Shown here: positions 22,055 to 35,204 of the stretch, one piece after another
Layout of the letters: every line of letters starts with the position of its first letter
Numbering within the stretch: position 1 is the stretch's first letter
Origin: Sipunculus nudus
Taxonomy: Eukaryota > Annelida > Sipuncula > Golfingiida > Sipunculidae
Direction: 5' to 3'
DNA: 64,000 nucleotides
Assembly (NCBI GenBank): GCA_026874595.1
Contig: CM049309.1
Location: forward strand, 14,622,576-14,686,575
The notes under the pieces: model-generated
Seen by the model: only the letters and a program-made list of their open reading frames with translations
What the model was told of the DNA's origin: nothing
Databases searched by the model: none
Program-made: the position numbers and the translations under genes

Positions 22055-23834
22055 CCGAGCGGATTTAGAATGGGCGGGGTCGCGACTGGGTGCTCTCTTG
22101 GTTCTATCCACATAAAAATATCTGGACATTAGAAAGCAGTCGGTTTCAGAAGGATTAGCAGATAGCATAATTTTCAAGAGAAGACGATTAGCTTTCTTTT
22201 ATATTTAATACATACCTGGTATGTTAGTTTGTCCCCTTAACTGTTACACCATGCGGATGTCATAAAAAAAGGTCTTCTGTACATTTATCGGAATTATGGG
22301 GGTATACTTTTATCATATCGGAGACCAATTAAACCTGTTTCTGTGGGTTTTTTTTCTGCCTTGCATACTTCTCCATATAAAAACATGAAGTTTATATCTA
22401 GGAGGAATATGTTAGATAAATTAATAATGTAATGATAAAATAAAAGTTCTAAGATTTGCTGATTGCACGTCCATGAGAATGAACTCGTCATACTCCCGTT
22501 TTAACCGACGGGCGGGCTACAGATGATCCATAGGACGTCGTATATACATACACACACTGTATGGTATTATTGCAAAACGGGTTGTGTAATTATAGGCTGG
22601 TACAGACACTGGACATTAATTGTCAAATACAGCGTCACTATACGGTTGCTTAATTAGCTCAAGAGAGAAAAAAATATTATTATATATGAATCCATGCATG
22701 GATGAACGTCATGACCTTGTATACTTGTACACCATTATGGCGCACATTAACGTTTCAATATCGCAAGAAGTCACATCCCATGCATGCACATATGTTACTA
22801 TATCTTTGTGTTTAAATTGGGGGAAATATGTACATGTTGCACTTTAAAAATAAACTACTACTACTATATTTAAATTTCTTATGCAGTAAATCTTTAAAAT
22901 AGAAGTTAAAATTATACATGTGTATATATATAAAAGGACCGATTCATTCACTCGGGGGTGGTGGAGTTTATGGGAGGGACGGGGGAAACAGCAGACATGA
23001 TATATATAATAAATATATCAAGACTTTATTTTACAGACTTTATTTCGGCCCGACCCGCCCATAAAAAGTTTTGCTTGGAACATACGTACGAAATTGCAAT
23101 CAAGTTAGACATTAAAAAACTGTTATATGATTCTTTTTTATTAAAAATGTATATTTTCTTAGATATAAATTTAAGTTTTGAATAATGATATAATATATCA
23201 ATATAAATGGTGCACCCAAAGTATTTACTATACAAAATTTATGATTTTACCACGGATAAAGGTATTCGTTTAATTTGCAAAGAGATGGAAATCAGCCAAA
23301 TTATTACAAATGTAAAAACAACCATGCGGAGACCTGATACTAAATCTTATATATGGTATATGATACACATTCTGTATATTAGTATAAAATTAATATACTT
23401 TATTAATATAATTTAATAAACTTTAATATATATAATAACAATTCTTTTTTATATATATTAAATAACTTTCTTGACGTTAAATATATATTTTCGAACTCTT
23501 GGTTAAAAACAAAAGATTTCAGGTACCGTGCTTGCATGATTTTCCCATGCACTGTTATGAAAAGAACCATGCGAACATGTTAATTAAACACAGTTATGTT
23601 ATGGAAAAAGGTCATGTGAATTTTATATTGCTAGGTCCATTTAGCATGTCATCTTCCACAAAATGAATAAAAAAGGCCTTCCAAACTATACTTTATGACG
23701 TATACTGTATTCTATTAGTCAAACAGTGCTGTTTTAGAACTAAAACCAAGGAACGCCTCCCTTCATAAATTTAGTTCAGCTGTCCGATGCGAGGTGGCGC
23801 TGTTTCCTGCCTGCATGATTTAAGCTGTTTTTAC
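22055..23834. other. no feature recognised
   Basis: AT-rich sequence with short frames only. A GAGGTGGCGCTG motif (CTCF-core-like) lies at 23791-23802. There is no supported exon, RNA gene or repeat boundary. Confidence 0.4.
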
Positions 23835-24054
23835 CCTTTTTGTATGTTTCGATTAAAATGTCATAAGATCAGGAAAAGCATGAAAATAATAGATTTTAAT
23901 AGGTAAAAGCACTACATAACAAAGGAAATCTTATCGAAATTGTATTATTTTATTTTCTTGAAAGATGAAAATTAATTTTTTTGATGCGGGGGGTTGAAAT
24001 TGACGTGGGCGGTGCCTGAGAACCATGCCTTTTTTTATTATTTTTTTTGCCTTG
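23835..24054 (+). mobile_element. AAGGCC-TIR MITE, copy 3 (left end missing)
   Basis: Same orientation as the 19235 copy: 'GTATGTTTCGATTAAAATGTCATAAGATCAGG', 'TAAAAGCACTACATAACAAAGGAAATC', ending GGTGCCTGAGAACCATGCC(T)nGCCTTG. The first inverted repeat is not present. Confidence 0.85.
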
Positions 24055-25219
24055 CATCTCTTGTATGCGTAAACTGAGCCAGATTATAAAAATGGACCGT
24101 GACGCATATATTTGCATTATTGTTAACACGGAAAATTTCAAAATGCGTTATATAGCAGGATCAGGTCATTATCAGGTTGCATAAATAGACGTAAGACCCG
24201 TAAGGCTATATAGGCCTTTTAAATATGTGGAATATAAATACGTGAATTAAATTAACTCATTTGTTATTTGCAGCGTAAAGCCGGTTTATTATTTTTAAGA
24301 AATCAGCCAGTTATGATCATCTGCCTGTAAATAGACTCGTACGGTACAGAGGAACGTTTAACGGGGGTTGGTGGGTAGGGGTATTGACTGTGGTGGTTAA
24401 CTAAGGTGGGGGGGGGGGGGGTTCTAGGCGGTTGATACTATTGATGGTGACCATGGTTGACTCTGTGGAACGTTTTTGACATAAAAAAAGAACTAACCGA
24501 GACATTTATTATTAATAATATCGATACATTATTATAATTAATTCAAGATAGTGCATGCAGAATATGTAATGTTATGAACTATTACCCTAACTTGTTTAGT
24601 GTACAATTAATAATTTCATAGACATTATCGGAACATTGTTTTGCACCCCCCCCCCCCCCCCTCCACCCACTTTGTCTCTTTTTTTTCGATCAAGGGGGTC
24701 TGCCTATATATGCGTATATCCTGTCCAGTATCAACAAACTCAATGATGACGATATTGCTTGACTGGGGCAGTGAAAACACTAATCTCCCCATAAAGTGAA
24801 TATGAAGAATTTGCAAATGTTAAGTCTCCTTTTTAACATAATACGGTGATTATGATATGAATTTGTTGTTGTTGTTGTTTACGAAGATGAGAATATATAT
24901 AAACTTGTATCATATAATGAATATATCGGTCATTATATTTGCTAATGGAAAATTAACATATATTTGTCTTTGGGTGTACATAAAATATTTGGGTTGCGTG
25001 AGACAATCCAGATTGAAATCCAAGAAAATATAAGATTTTACCTAGAATTCTAATATTAATGTAACAGTTTTAATAGTCATACTCTTAAAAAGCAACGGAT
25101 CTCACAGTATAAATGAAGAAAAAAAAAGTACAATAAATTCATTAGTCTTTAGCTTGGATGCATGATTCCTCAACTCAAGTTTCTTTTTGTTATCTCATGG
25201 CGGATTATAAAGTCCCCAA

Positions 25220-25271
<52 letters not shown>

Positions 25272-26640
25272 CAAAGTATATATACAACAGATGAAAGTGA
25301 ACAGTAATAATATTTTCATGTTCAGAAAATTATTTGTCCGCAATTAAGTTATTTTTAATTTGAATTAACAAGAATATATATATATATATATGTGTTAAAT
25401 TTATTTTTGAAGCCTTTTTATAATGTGGAAAAAGATCGGGGATATGCAATTTTGCTTAATTACCTGAGCGTTGTTGGAGCTTTCCATGGTTGTTTGTTTT
25501 ATGGTTCAGTAGCGGTTCAAATATATGCCATGATCAATGATTTCCTTATTTTATAATTTCCCCTTTCGTTTATATTTCCAGTTTTAAAAGAACTATCATG
25601 TTTAGGCCCTATACCGGCCTATATGTATAATTAATATGTTACTCGCAGCATTTTCGTTTCCTTTATCTCGGTATTTCCCCAACGTTAGTTAATAAAATAT
25701 GTTGTTGACACAGGTAATCGTAAGAAATGTTTTTTGAATTTTATTCATGACAAAATTATTGTGATAAAATTGCGGTAAAACCAGCAGCTTTTAATTTCGG
25801 CACGTGCTTCGTGTGGCCAACAGCCATGAAATTGACAAGCATCCGGGCACTTGGCGATCAATATGCAAATAACACAGTGACAGACTCCCGAGTTGAGTGC
25901 ACGAAAACTAAAAGGTGGGTTATTTTTGATAATTTATTCTATCTATTACACAGCTGCAAGACTTCATGTGGTCCATCTTGGATAGATATATTCCCTAGAT
26001 CTACTAGCACTAACTGACCAAGTTTGGGAGAATTAGAAGCCGTAGTTTCACCCGTGTATGGCTTTAAATACACCCCGGTTTTGCGGAGCTGAGCGCTTCT
26101 CCAGTAACATGGCACCGTATGGAAGTCGATAGCCGCATGTTATTTGACCATATTATGTTAATCTGTCACAATTCTGACGCTACTAGAATAAATGATAGGT
26201 CATATAGAAATTTTATATTAAGAGTGGAGCTTGCCCCCGCTACAAGTTAGGTCCTAGACTGCCTTTATAATCCAGACAATATGCGTGAAGACGGGATGGC
26301 ACAGGTAAATATAGCCACACACACGGACTCAGGGCTGTCCAGTGCTTATACATACATACGTGGCCAATGCAAATTGCTGATATTTTCGGATAAAATCTCA
26401 CTTTCTATGCACAAGCTAGGATCATACTGGTTTATAGACACGTCTGGTTTGATCCAGACACATCGTTAACTGGCGGATTCCTGTGTACAAACACACTGTG
26501 GTTTAGTATCTACAAGAATACTGGAGCTTACTTTCACTCTTAGAACAACACTTCTCGCGTGGTGTCAAAATTAGTTCAAACCGTATATAAATTACAGTAT
26601 TTGTTAATAACATGCAAAGGATAGTAAGTTGTTTCACCAT
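24055..26640. other. no secure gene; homopolymer and TA tracts
   Basis: Holds G and C homopolymer runs near 24409 and 24645, a (TA)n tract at 25222-25266 and another at 25375-25391. Two weak exon-like segments end in good donors: 25811-25916 (MWPTAMKLTSIRALGDQ..., donor AAAG|GTGGGT) and 26281-26304 (MREDGMAQ, donor CACAG|GTAAAT). Neither has a recognised product or a partner exon. Confidence 0.3.
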
Positions 26641-26679
26641 ACCATGTGAAAATGGATAGGGGTAGGGTGCAGTTCACGC

Positions 26680-26800
26680 CAACCTGAGCGTGTACATAAT
26701 TATCACTACAACCGCCTGCGCACTAAACGTGCCCAACCCACTTACTGTTGAAAGTGCAAACCGCTAACCAGCTGAGCCGGGTTGCCTGGTGTGGGCGGAC
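26680..26800 (-). mobile_element. tRNA-like SINE fragment
   Basis: On the - strand, GGCTCAGCTGGTTAGCG (complement of 26762-26778) is a good Pol III A box in a tRNA-like context. A degenerate GGTTGTAGTG about 60 bp further could be a decayed B box. No true tRNA cloverleaf forms. It is likely a SINE head. Confidence 0.4.
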
Positions 26801-28336
26801 ACCCACGCCCGTGTTGATACACGGGGTATATCATAGCACTTGTGTTGTACTTATATCACTACCAGAATGCAGGTAGATAGCCAGAGGTCATGACAGAGTC
26901 ATAGTGTGTGTAAATAACTGTCGATGGGGGCACCCTGTGCTATTTGGACAAGACACTTGACATGTATCTTTAACTGATAATTTTATACTTATACAAGTTA
27001 GAAGATGTGAAATGCTAAACTGGTTATTCAGCTTTTGGCTAGTTGCAGTTTCCAATGTTGGCAGGGTAAACAACATCTTAAGGTTACACAGAATTAAACA
27101 AAGAAAAGAAAATTTTAGTTGTTGAGAAGATTTTATAATGTAATATTATAAATATACATTTGTGCATTTGTAAAAGAAAGGATAAAATTGGTGAATACGT
27201 AATGCTGTATGTGATATATTCCCTTCTATTTAAACAACTATTGAAAATATACTAATTACATGTGGAAATCTGTATGGGTAACAGAGGGGGTTTTGATCCC
27301 CCTTTGTATTCCCCCACCCTCCGCCCCGCCGCTATAAAAACAATGAAATCCCATGCATATGCTAGGAAATCCTTGCTGCTATGACAAAATCATCTTCGCT
27401 GGCCGAATCATAGCCGCCCCCACCCCCCCCCCCCCCCCCACCTGGATCTAAAGCTCTACCTTATAAAATTTTGGATCCAATAATCCCAAACTGTCCTATT
27501 GCTCTCTTTATCCAAGTTTCTCCAAACTACTTGGTCATTCCATAGTGACCTCACCAGGAGTGAATCCAAGATTTTGAAATACAGGGATCTACGATTTAGA
27601 ATTAGAAACTTAAACCCCCTAAAAATTCCACAACTCAAATTTTTTTTTTTATCAAACGTGAGAGAACCTGCAAAACAAAATTTCATCAGGAAGGAGGCTT
27701 CAACCATATCCTTTCTAAGTGCACCACTGACAACAATAAAGATATGAAAGGATACATAATATGATTACAACAGGATGCATAAAAAAATGGATGCTCATAT
27801 GCAGAATTATTGTTCAGTAAGATGAATTAATATTAACATTTTTGAATATGTAGGTGGCACTGTATGTGGGATCAGGATTAAGATAACCATATGAATTATT
27901 TGGTGAATAATCTGTTATTATGTATCATCTATTTTGACCATTTGGCATTGTGGAAGTCTTCCAATTTTGTCAGAGTGGTGAGTGCAGTTGAAATTGTTAG
28001 AAAATCTTGAAGAAACAAACTTTTCCAAATTCTTTGACATCTCATAATTTAAAGGTGTCCTGTCACTGCAGTTAAACCATTAGACTTCATACCAGTTTAT
28101 ATGTATCACACCTAAGTAACAATGACTTATTATTTTGGCAAATCATATTCTAACTCAGTATGCTGTAAAACCACTTGCATGTATGTTTCAGGTTTTCATG
28201 CCAACAAACATGTCCCCGGGTGTGTTTTTAACTGCAGTTTCACAAGACTGTAAAAGACCAACTATATTATAAGACCAGATGTCTATCCAGACTACCCTCC
28301 AGTTAATCAAATTAGTTATAAGGCGAAAGAAATAAT

Positions 28337-28670
28337 AAGGTTTGGTTCTCAGGTACTTTTTAAAATAAATCAATGGGGGGGGGGGTGGGTTATTTTAAAT
28401 TTTTGTGTAATTTTTGATAAAAATTTCAAATGTATAAGGGAAAAGCATGATAACAACAGATTTATTTTGCTAAACATGTAAAAGCACTACATAACAAAGG
28501 AAATTTAATCAGAATTGCATGATTTTATCTTCTTGAAAGAAATGTCTGAGCAGCTGGAGCTCAAAATTGGTAAGTTTCTATTGAAAATCAAAATAAAAAA
28601 AAATTGATGCAGGGGTTTAAAATGGACGCGGGCAGTGCCTGAGAACCATACCTTTTATTTTTATTGGCCT
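28337..28670 (+). mobile_element. AAGGCC-TIR MITE, copy 4
   Basis: Left end AAGGTTTGGTTCTCAGGTAC, right end GTGCCTGAGAACCATACC(T)nATTGGCCT. The interior shares 'CTACATAACAAAGGAAAT' and 'TTATCTTCTTGAAAGAAATG' with the other copies. A G homopolymer interrupts it near 28377. Confidence 0.85.
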
Positions 28671-29705
28671 GACTGACCTTTCTAAAGAGACCCTCTGTAA
28701 ATTGAGACCGCTTTTGGCCAGATGCATGGGTGGTTTCACTGCACAAAACAGTGGCCTGCACCAAAATCATACATTTCATATCATGCATTATGGATGAACC
28801 TCTTGTCCTTTCTCAATTACATAAAATCCAATGTACTTCATTTGGCCTTCCAAAGTTGTACCTTATGAGAGACTTCATTTTCTTAGTTTGGTTTTACTAA
28901 TGACATCAAATACAGATATTGGTCTGTAAACTGGAACAGACTAAATACCCAAGTAATTAAATAGAAAGGTCAAACATAGTCTGTCCAGCATGTGACACAA
29001 GTTGAGGAAAATAAAATTACCCTTTGAATTAGGGAGATAGAGATTTATACATAGAGAAGTTTGGGAGCTGTATGGTTACACATGTTCTGAATGAGGATAT
29101 TAAGAAACGAGGTGACTTTTATTTGGGTTACTTGAAAAAAGGATGCGGGAAGGGGGGGGGGGAGCGAGATTTCCCACCAGTATTTAATTAGATTCTACCT
29201 CAAAATAAACACCACTGATATTATATTTAAAGTTAAGGTTATTGAATCAGTACATTCCAGCTTTGATGTAAGCTTAAAAAATGATAGTTGGAATTTAATT
29301 GTATTACATTTGGCTGAATTGTGTTATCAACTTATGAGTATTGTGTCATTTATTCTATGTGTATTATAACTATTATTTTTGAGGCCACCTCTGATTTTTG
29401 AGTTTTCATGTTTCTTTTTCCTCCGGAAAACAGTTTTCCCTTTGTAATGTGTTCTCTTAAATAAGATTTTTCATTGCATAAATTTTTGTGAGTTTCCACT
29501 GAGATTATAACAGGATATTAACATTTTTTTTATCATAAATATATGTCAGGTTATATCCCATTCTGAATGTGCTTACCATGGGCCCTTATTGCTGAGTAAA
29601 TGTGGTGGCGCCATCTACAGGATTAGGGACAGAACCCCTCCCCCCTCCATCATTAAAAGATTACTGACGAAAATATGAAGAAACTATACATTTTGTTATG
29701 GTATT

Positions 29706-30148
29706 CAGGGCTCAACATTAACTTTTGAAAGTACTTGCAAAGTGGGGTAAGTGATAACTAGCTTTTACTTGCCCCACCTGAATTTTTACTTGTCCCACTA
29801 AAATCAGTGATCACAGCCACAACCAAAAAAAATGTAATCCACATGATTTTTTTTGCAACAATATACATATTCAAATGTTTGTGTGTTTATAATGTTTCTC
29901 CTTAGCATTTACACAGATAAAAACTTGTAGGGAATTTAAGCTGTAGGTAAAACAATATGATTTCACTAACCCTGAAAAAAAGAAAGTGGCTTACTTAAGA
30001 TTAGTCAAGATTCAGACCCTTCTGTAAAGGTTAATGTAATGTTGCACCCAGTCGGGCAAGTAGGAACCCATGTTTGCTTGCCTTACCACCATTTTCTGAA
30101 ACTTTTACTTGTCCTGGGCAAGTGGTTAACTCTTAATGTCAAACCCTG
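29706..30148. mobile_element. second hAT-type MITE
   Basis: CAGGGCTCAACATTAAC opens it and GTTAACTCTTAATGTCAAACCCTG closes it, giving imperfect inverted repeats with CAGGG/CCCTG termini. Both sides carry ACTTGC/GCAAGT-rich subterminal repeats. An 8-bp target duplication is not clear. No coding capacity. Confidence 0.6.
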
Positions 30149-32383
30149 GTATCATCTTGATCTGTACATTAAAATGTTTTTTTGTTTGAGGCTGATGGTG
30201 CATGATAAACTTTTGCCACAACAGAACATAAATATTTCATATAATAGAGTTGTTTTCATTATAATTTGGGTTTTTTCTAATAATTTCAGCCTTGGAATTT
30301 GAATTGAAAATGATACATGATATATCAAACTCACTGTTCTGGGTATTTCATAGAATATCAGCCTTGCTGGTTATGCATTATTAAAATCAATAGCAGGATA
30401 CTCATCTCAGGAAAACTCATTCCAGATAATAATAAAACTACTGCGGGAGAATGAAACATTCATTTAAAAATAATGAAATCCTGATGGCTGCAGATGCTAC
30501 AGTGGAGTCTTATTTCCTGTTTAATAATTGATGTTAGCCTGTTCATGGGTAGTTTTTTGTAGTGTATATGCTTTATAGAAAATTTTTAAATATACCTTTA
30601 AGGTTGATAGATAAAGGTGGACTGTTCTTGTATGTGTAATATATTGTACATTTAAGTTATAAATCATAAATATTTATCTTGTATTAATACTGAATAATGC
30701 TGACCAAGGAGGTTATGTTATTTGTTGTGTTCATTGTTGGTTGGTTTGATTATCTGTTCGCATGATTATGCACTGAGGCAGACCAGTAGGATTGTTTAGC
30801 CTTGGCATAAGTATGCATTCTGGTGAGTGGTAGACTGGTAGTTAAAGTTTAGTGTATAAGATTTTTTAAATCAGTATTTTTGGTTATTTAGAAGAGGTTG
30901 ATCCAGGAGAGGCTTTACGCCAACTCTTTGCCTAAAGGGTCCTGCCCCATGCTGGGGTATTTTAGTCATGACAAGTAAAATTATTTTCCAAGAGTTTCTG
31001 TAGTCTATTGCATCAAGGGGTACCCATCAGGTTAAGGGATATACAATGTTCAGTGCTGAATGTCTCGAGACTGGTCTTGGCCTCGAGGCTGCTCTTGAGG
31101 CCAGAATCTGCTGGCCTCAGACTCAGCAATGGCCTCAGAAGCCTAAGACTCAGGCTTGGCTTTGAGCTTTCCAGCTTCAGTGACATGGCCATGAGGATGC
31201 TTCAGTTTGACCTATTTTGTATATATGCATTTGTGCTGTAACTCCTATCAGGATTCAGTCAATGAATCTTACTGTATGGAGCTCTCACTTGGTTGGAGAT
31301 GACTCGGCCTTAAGTCACATCTTTGGAGATCTGTCCATTGGACTCAATTTTGGCCATGACTTGGCCATGAGCTAACAAAATTGCTCAACTTACAATACAA
31401 AAAGACTCATAGACATTTTATTGTTTTGTTCCTTCAATGTTTCCCTAACCTTCCAACAAATTTCATCAAAATCTGTTAGAATCTAAGTAAAGTCGACCAA
31501 ACAACTAGGACAAAACATGACATATCCTGAGAAATAAATATACAATAAATTTGATATTCTGCATAGATTTTTAAGGGAATGTTCCTGCAGAGTGGTATTA
31601 CAAATGAGGTGTTGTCTGAAATGTAGTGTCTTCTCTTCTCTTCCTTATGTAAGCATGATTATCAAAGGCACCATGTGTAAAGGTACATGCAGTATACATT
31701 GAAGTTTTTTTAAGTTAAGATATTATGCTACCTTGCAATATTTGGTGGATTCCATCCATATTTCTTATAAATAAATTACTTTTAAAAAATTCTCTTTCAG
31801 ACAATAACACTGTATTATTGCTGTATATGAGAGGTAGAAGCATTAATGTGCAAAACAGGATTTTATCGGTTGTGTAGAAGGGTGTGTCATTCTGCTTAAA
31901 TCAGGAATCATGTCCTGGATTATGGTTACCATGTTCATTTTACACAGATTGCAGGCCAGGATGAATGTAATTACATCTGTCTGATGGCCATGCTGCCGTT
32001 TGACCGTGTGTGTTAACTCAGATAATGGATTAAGAACCATTCCACATACTGTGAAAGAAACCAGGAGGATCCCTTAATGGCCTCCTGTACAAGTTGATAG
32101 CGAGAGGAAATAATCATTAACTTGACAAGACCAACCTACCATGTGTACTCTGAGTCTGAGCAGTCCAGTCTTGCTTATAATTTAAGTACCCCTGCCCAAT
32201 GGTTTAATATTGATTGTATAAAAAATATTAATAGATACTAAGTAATGCAAATTACAGAAGAATGAATTTATATATATATATATATATGCATGCATAGGTT
32301 ATTAATCAGTTCAAGATTAATTAATCACTCTGATTAATCAGACTTCAAATTTAATCAGACTTTAGTGCTATAGTTTTCCTTAT
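30149..32383. other. no feature recognised
   Basis: AT-rich sequence. A patch at 31068-31180 is rich in GGCCTCAG/GGCCTCGAG words but has no clear unit. A short (TA)n run is at 32269-32287. No exon with good borders was found. Confidence 0.4.
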
Positions 32384-32384
32384 T

Positions 32385-33589
32385 GTATCCCCAGACATAG
32401 TCTGGAGATACTGTGGTTTAGGCACGGTTGCGCCGCAGAGATTTCTTTTGGACACAATAACTAAAAAAATATTTCAAGGATCTTTTCAAACTTGACACAT
32501 TTATAGATATAGGTGAGAGGACGAAGCCTATTTAAAATGGGGTCATGACCTCAACTAGGAGAGTGACCTTGACCTTGAATATATCCATTTTTGGGGAAAA
32601 TCACACAAATTCTTAAATATCTCAAGAAATCTTTCATGGATTTATCCAAAAATCAAGTTGGACAAAGATCTTGGATAGTGATGTCATGTACCTGAAACTG
32701 GTGGTGCCACCTAGTATCCTTTTCTTGTTTTTGTGCCGTTAAATACCCCCATCATTGCCACTTGACAGTACTTTTAGCATCACAAGTCAAAAACTGATTG
32801 ACAGATTTCTTTAATATTATGCATGTACATAGGTATGGGTTATGGGATGATGTATATTAAAATTGGGGTCATGACCTTTCCTTTGAGAATGGCTTTGACC
32901 TTGAATATTACCATATATGGTGAAAATCACATAAAATCATGAATATCTTAAAAAGGGATGCATGGATTGGTCCAAAAATCAAGTTGACGGAAGATCTTGG
33001 ATAGTTTTGTCTTTTGCAGAAGATAGGTGGCGCCACCTGTTGTCCTTTTCTTGTTTTTTGCGCCTTTGAATACCCCATCATTGCCACTTGACAGTATATA
33101 CTGTGAGCATTATAAGTCAAACAGTAATGGACAGATTTCTTTCATGTTATGCATGTATATAGATATGGTTTATGGAATGAGGTATATTTAATTTTAAATT
33201 TAATTTTAAAATTTAATTTAATTTAAATTATTTTTTTTTTAATTTAATTTTTTTTTCAAATGTTGGATATTTTGGAATGCAGTTTATTGATTTGGGGTCA
33301 TGACCGTGACTATGAGAGTGACCTTGACCTTGAATATTCCCATATTTGGTGAAAAACATAACATCATGAATATCTTCAAAAGGGCCACTTGACAGCACTG
33401 TGAGCATTATAAGTCAAAAACCCTTTGATCAATTGTCCTTCCCAATCCAAAATATTCCTATATTTTGTACAAATGTTTCTCACATTCATTGCTAAAATAC
33501 AAATACATCACATTATATCAACAAAATACCACAAAACCTCATTTGTCTGGCGATACTATGGCACCAGCGGTGCCAAGAAATGTCTAGTT
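32385..33589 (+). mobile_element. hairpin-bounded element family F5, copy 1
   Basis: The left end is the palindrome GTATCCCCAGAC-ATA-GTCTGGAGATAC. Internal units of about 330 bp carry 'GGTGGYGCCACCT', 'CATTGCCACTTGACAGTA' and 'GGGGTCATGACC...GACCTTGACCTTGAATAT'. The right end is the hairpin GGCACC-AGC-GGTGCC, nine bases, then CTAGTT. Same architecture as F1 to F4. Non-coding. Confidence 0.75.
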
Positions 33590-34605
33590 TATTATTATAT
33601 TTATTCATGCAAGGGGATTGATTATCCGTATCCTTGACAAAAATAAATACATGTTCAACGGCTCTGGCAAGATTGGATAGAGATATGCATGACTGCAGCA
33701 AGAATTTATATAAAAACAAGATTGTGCAGTCAGAGCCAACAAACCTTCTGCAGAATCTTCTAATCAGACTTTCATGTGTTGTACAGTGTCATACTTCAGT
33801 AACACAGGTTAACCTGGTCAGTTGCTAAACAAGCCTGCCCCTAATACCAATGAATGGGTTGGTTCTACGTAGGATGCAGGAATTACTCTGTGTCACAACG
33901 GTATATATAGTAATTTGAATTTGCTCTAAAATTTAAATGAGTTGTTGCTAGGGTGTGAGACAAAATGCTTAATTGTAAATATAGGTGAACTAGGGTGAAA
34001 AATCAATATTTACGGGTAATTATGATAAGTAATACTGGTAAACAGTTCACCCAATAGCCATTCTACTATATGCATATTGTTTTACAAAATGGCAGTTATT
34101 TAATAGCACATACAGAAATATGTGTAACTTTTACTTTCCAAAATAATAATTACTGGTTTGCATTTTAATTCCACTTAATATAAGCATATGTTAGACTTCC
34201 AAAGTAAACTAATTTTGAACTAAACTAGAATCCAGTGCACTTTTAAAATGCATATTTACAGAAATAAACTAAACAATATATCTGCTCAAAATGACATACA
34301 TACAGCACATTATGAAAGTGAAACATGTTTACTCACTGTTTGACTGAGTCTTTATCTCTGCCCAGTTTATGATTCAGGGAATTATGGCCTACTTTGACAG
34401 TAATGGGATGTGTACCATGTGAATCAAATACAGTTGCAAAATCAATTGTCTCATCAATATTTGATGACCAAGCCCTACAACTGTTAATGAAATCTAAACA
34501 TAAATGACTACATAAACCAAGCTTGGTGACACCCAATCTAATTAATTATTTATTCCAATGTACTGGCTGGTGACATCTCAAGGCCACTTTCTCTATTCCA
34601 TATAC

Positions 34606-35035
34606 TGTGGTTGTCTTCATATTTGCAAGGTTAACAATATGGATTTTACTTTTTCACTATTTCACAAGGGTTAAATTTTCATGATCTCACCATACAGTAA
34701 CGTACACAGAGATTATCTATCATTTTATGAATTACTAATGCACAGTAAAATGTACGCAAAATGGTAACATTTGGACGTTTTATTTGATTATCAATGGATA
34801 GGGTTCATTGTTCATGGTTCACAGATAATTTGAAAGTACTTATTAATTTATTCAGCTCTGTGAGATACATACAAGATCAGTTGTTATTTATTATATCAAT
34901 CTTTGGCCTTAAGATTTCCCTATGAGTATGACCATTGGACCTCTTATTCACGAAGGTTTTATTTTTGCAATAATTTCACTTTCTCCAAATCATGAATTTG
35001 AAACCCTTGCAAACAAAAAGGCAACCACAGTAGTC
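34606..35035. mobile_element. TACTGTGGTTGCC-TIR MITE, copy 1
   Basis: TATACTGTGGTTGTCTTCAT followed by 'TTTGCAAGGTTAAC' on the left is mirrored by 'GAAACCCTTGCAAAC' and AAAAAGGCAACCACAGTAGT on the right. The interior shows 'GACCTCTTATTCACGAAGGTTTTA', also found inverted at 49937-50219. Confidence 0.65.
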
Positions 35036-35204
35036 CTGTTCCTCAGTTGGGTACCCCATTTCAATTTGTTGATCTTTTCTTAAACTCATGGATCATATCC
35101 AAAAAGTAAGCTGCAATAGAGGAATGAGGTGAAGGCCTAATTAACTAGAATGAAACCAAAACAATAGCTTGTAAAATATTTTTGTAATTCATTAAAAGCA
35201 ATAT

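Noticed and set aside
31008-31241. 77-codon + frame rich in Leu/Arg/Ser
   Set aside because: It comes from a GGCCTCAG-rich low-complexity patch, with no splice borders or family similarity that I can recognise.
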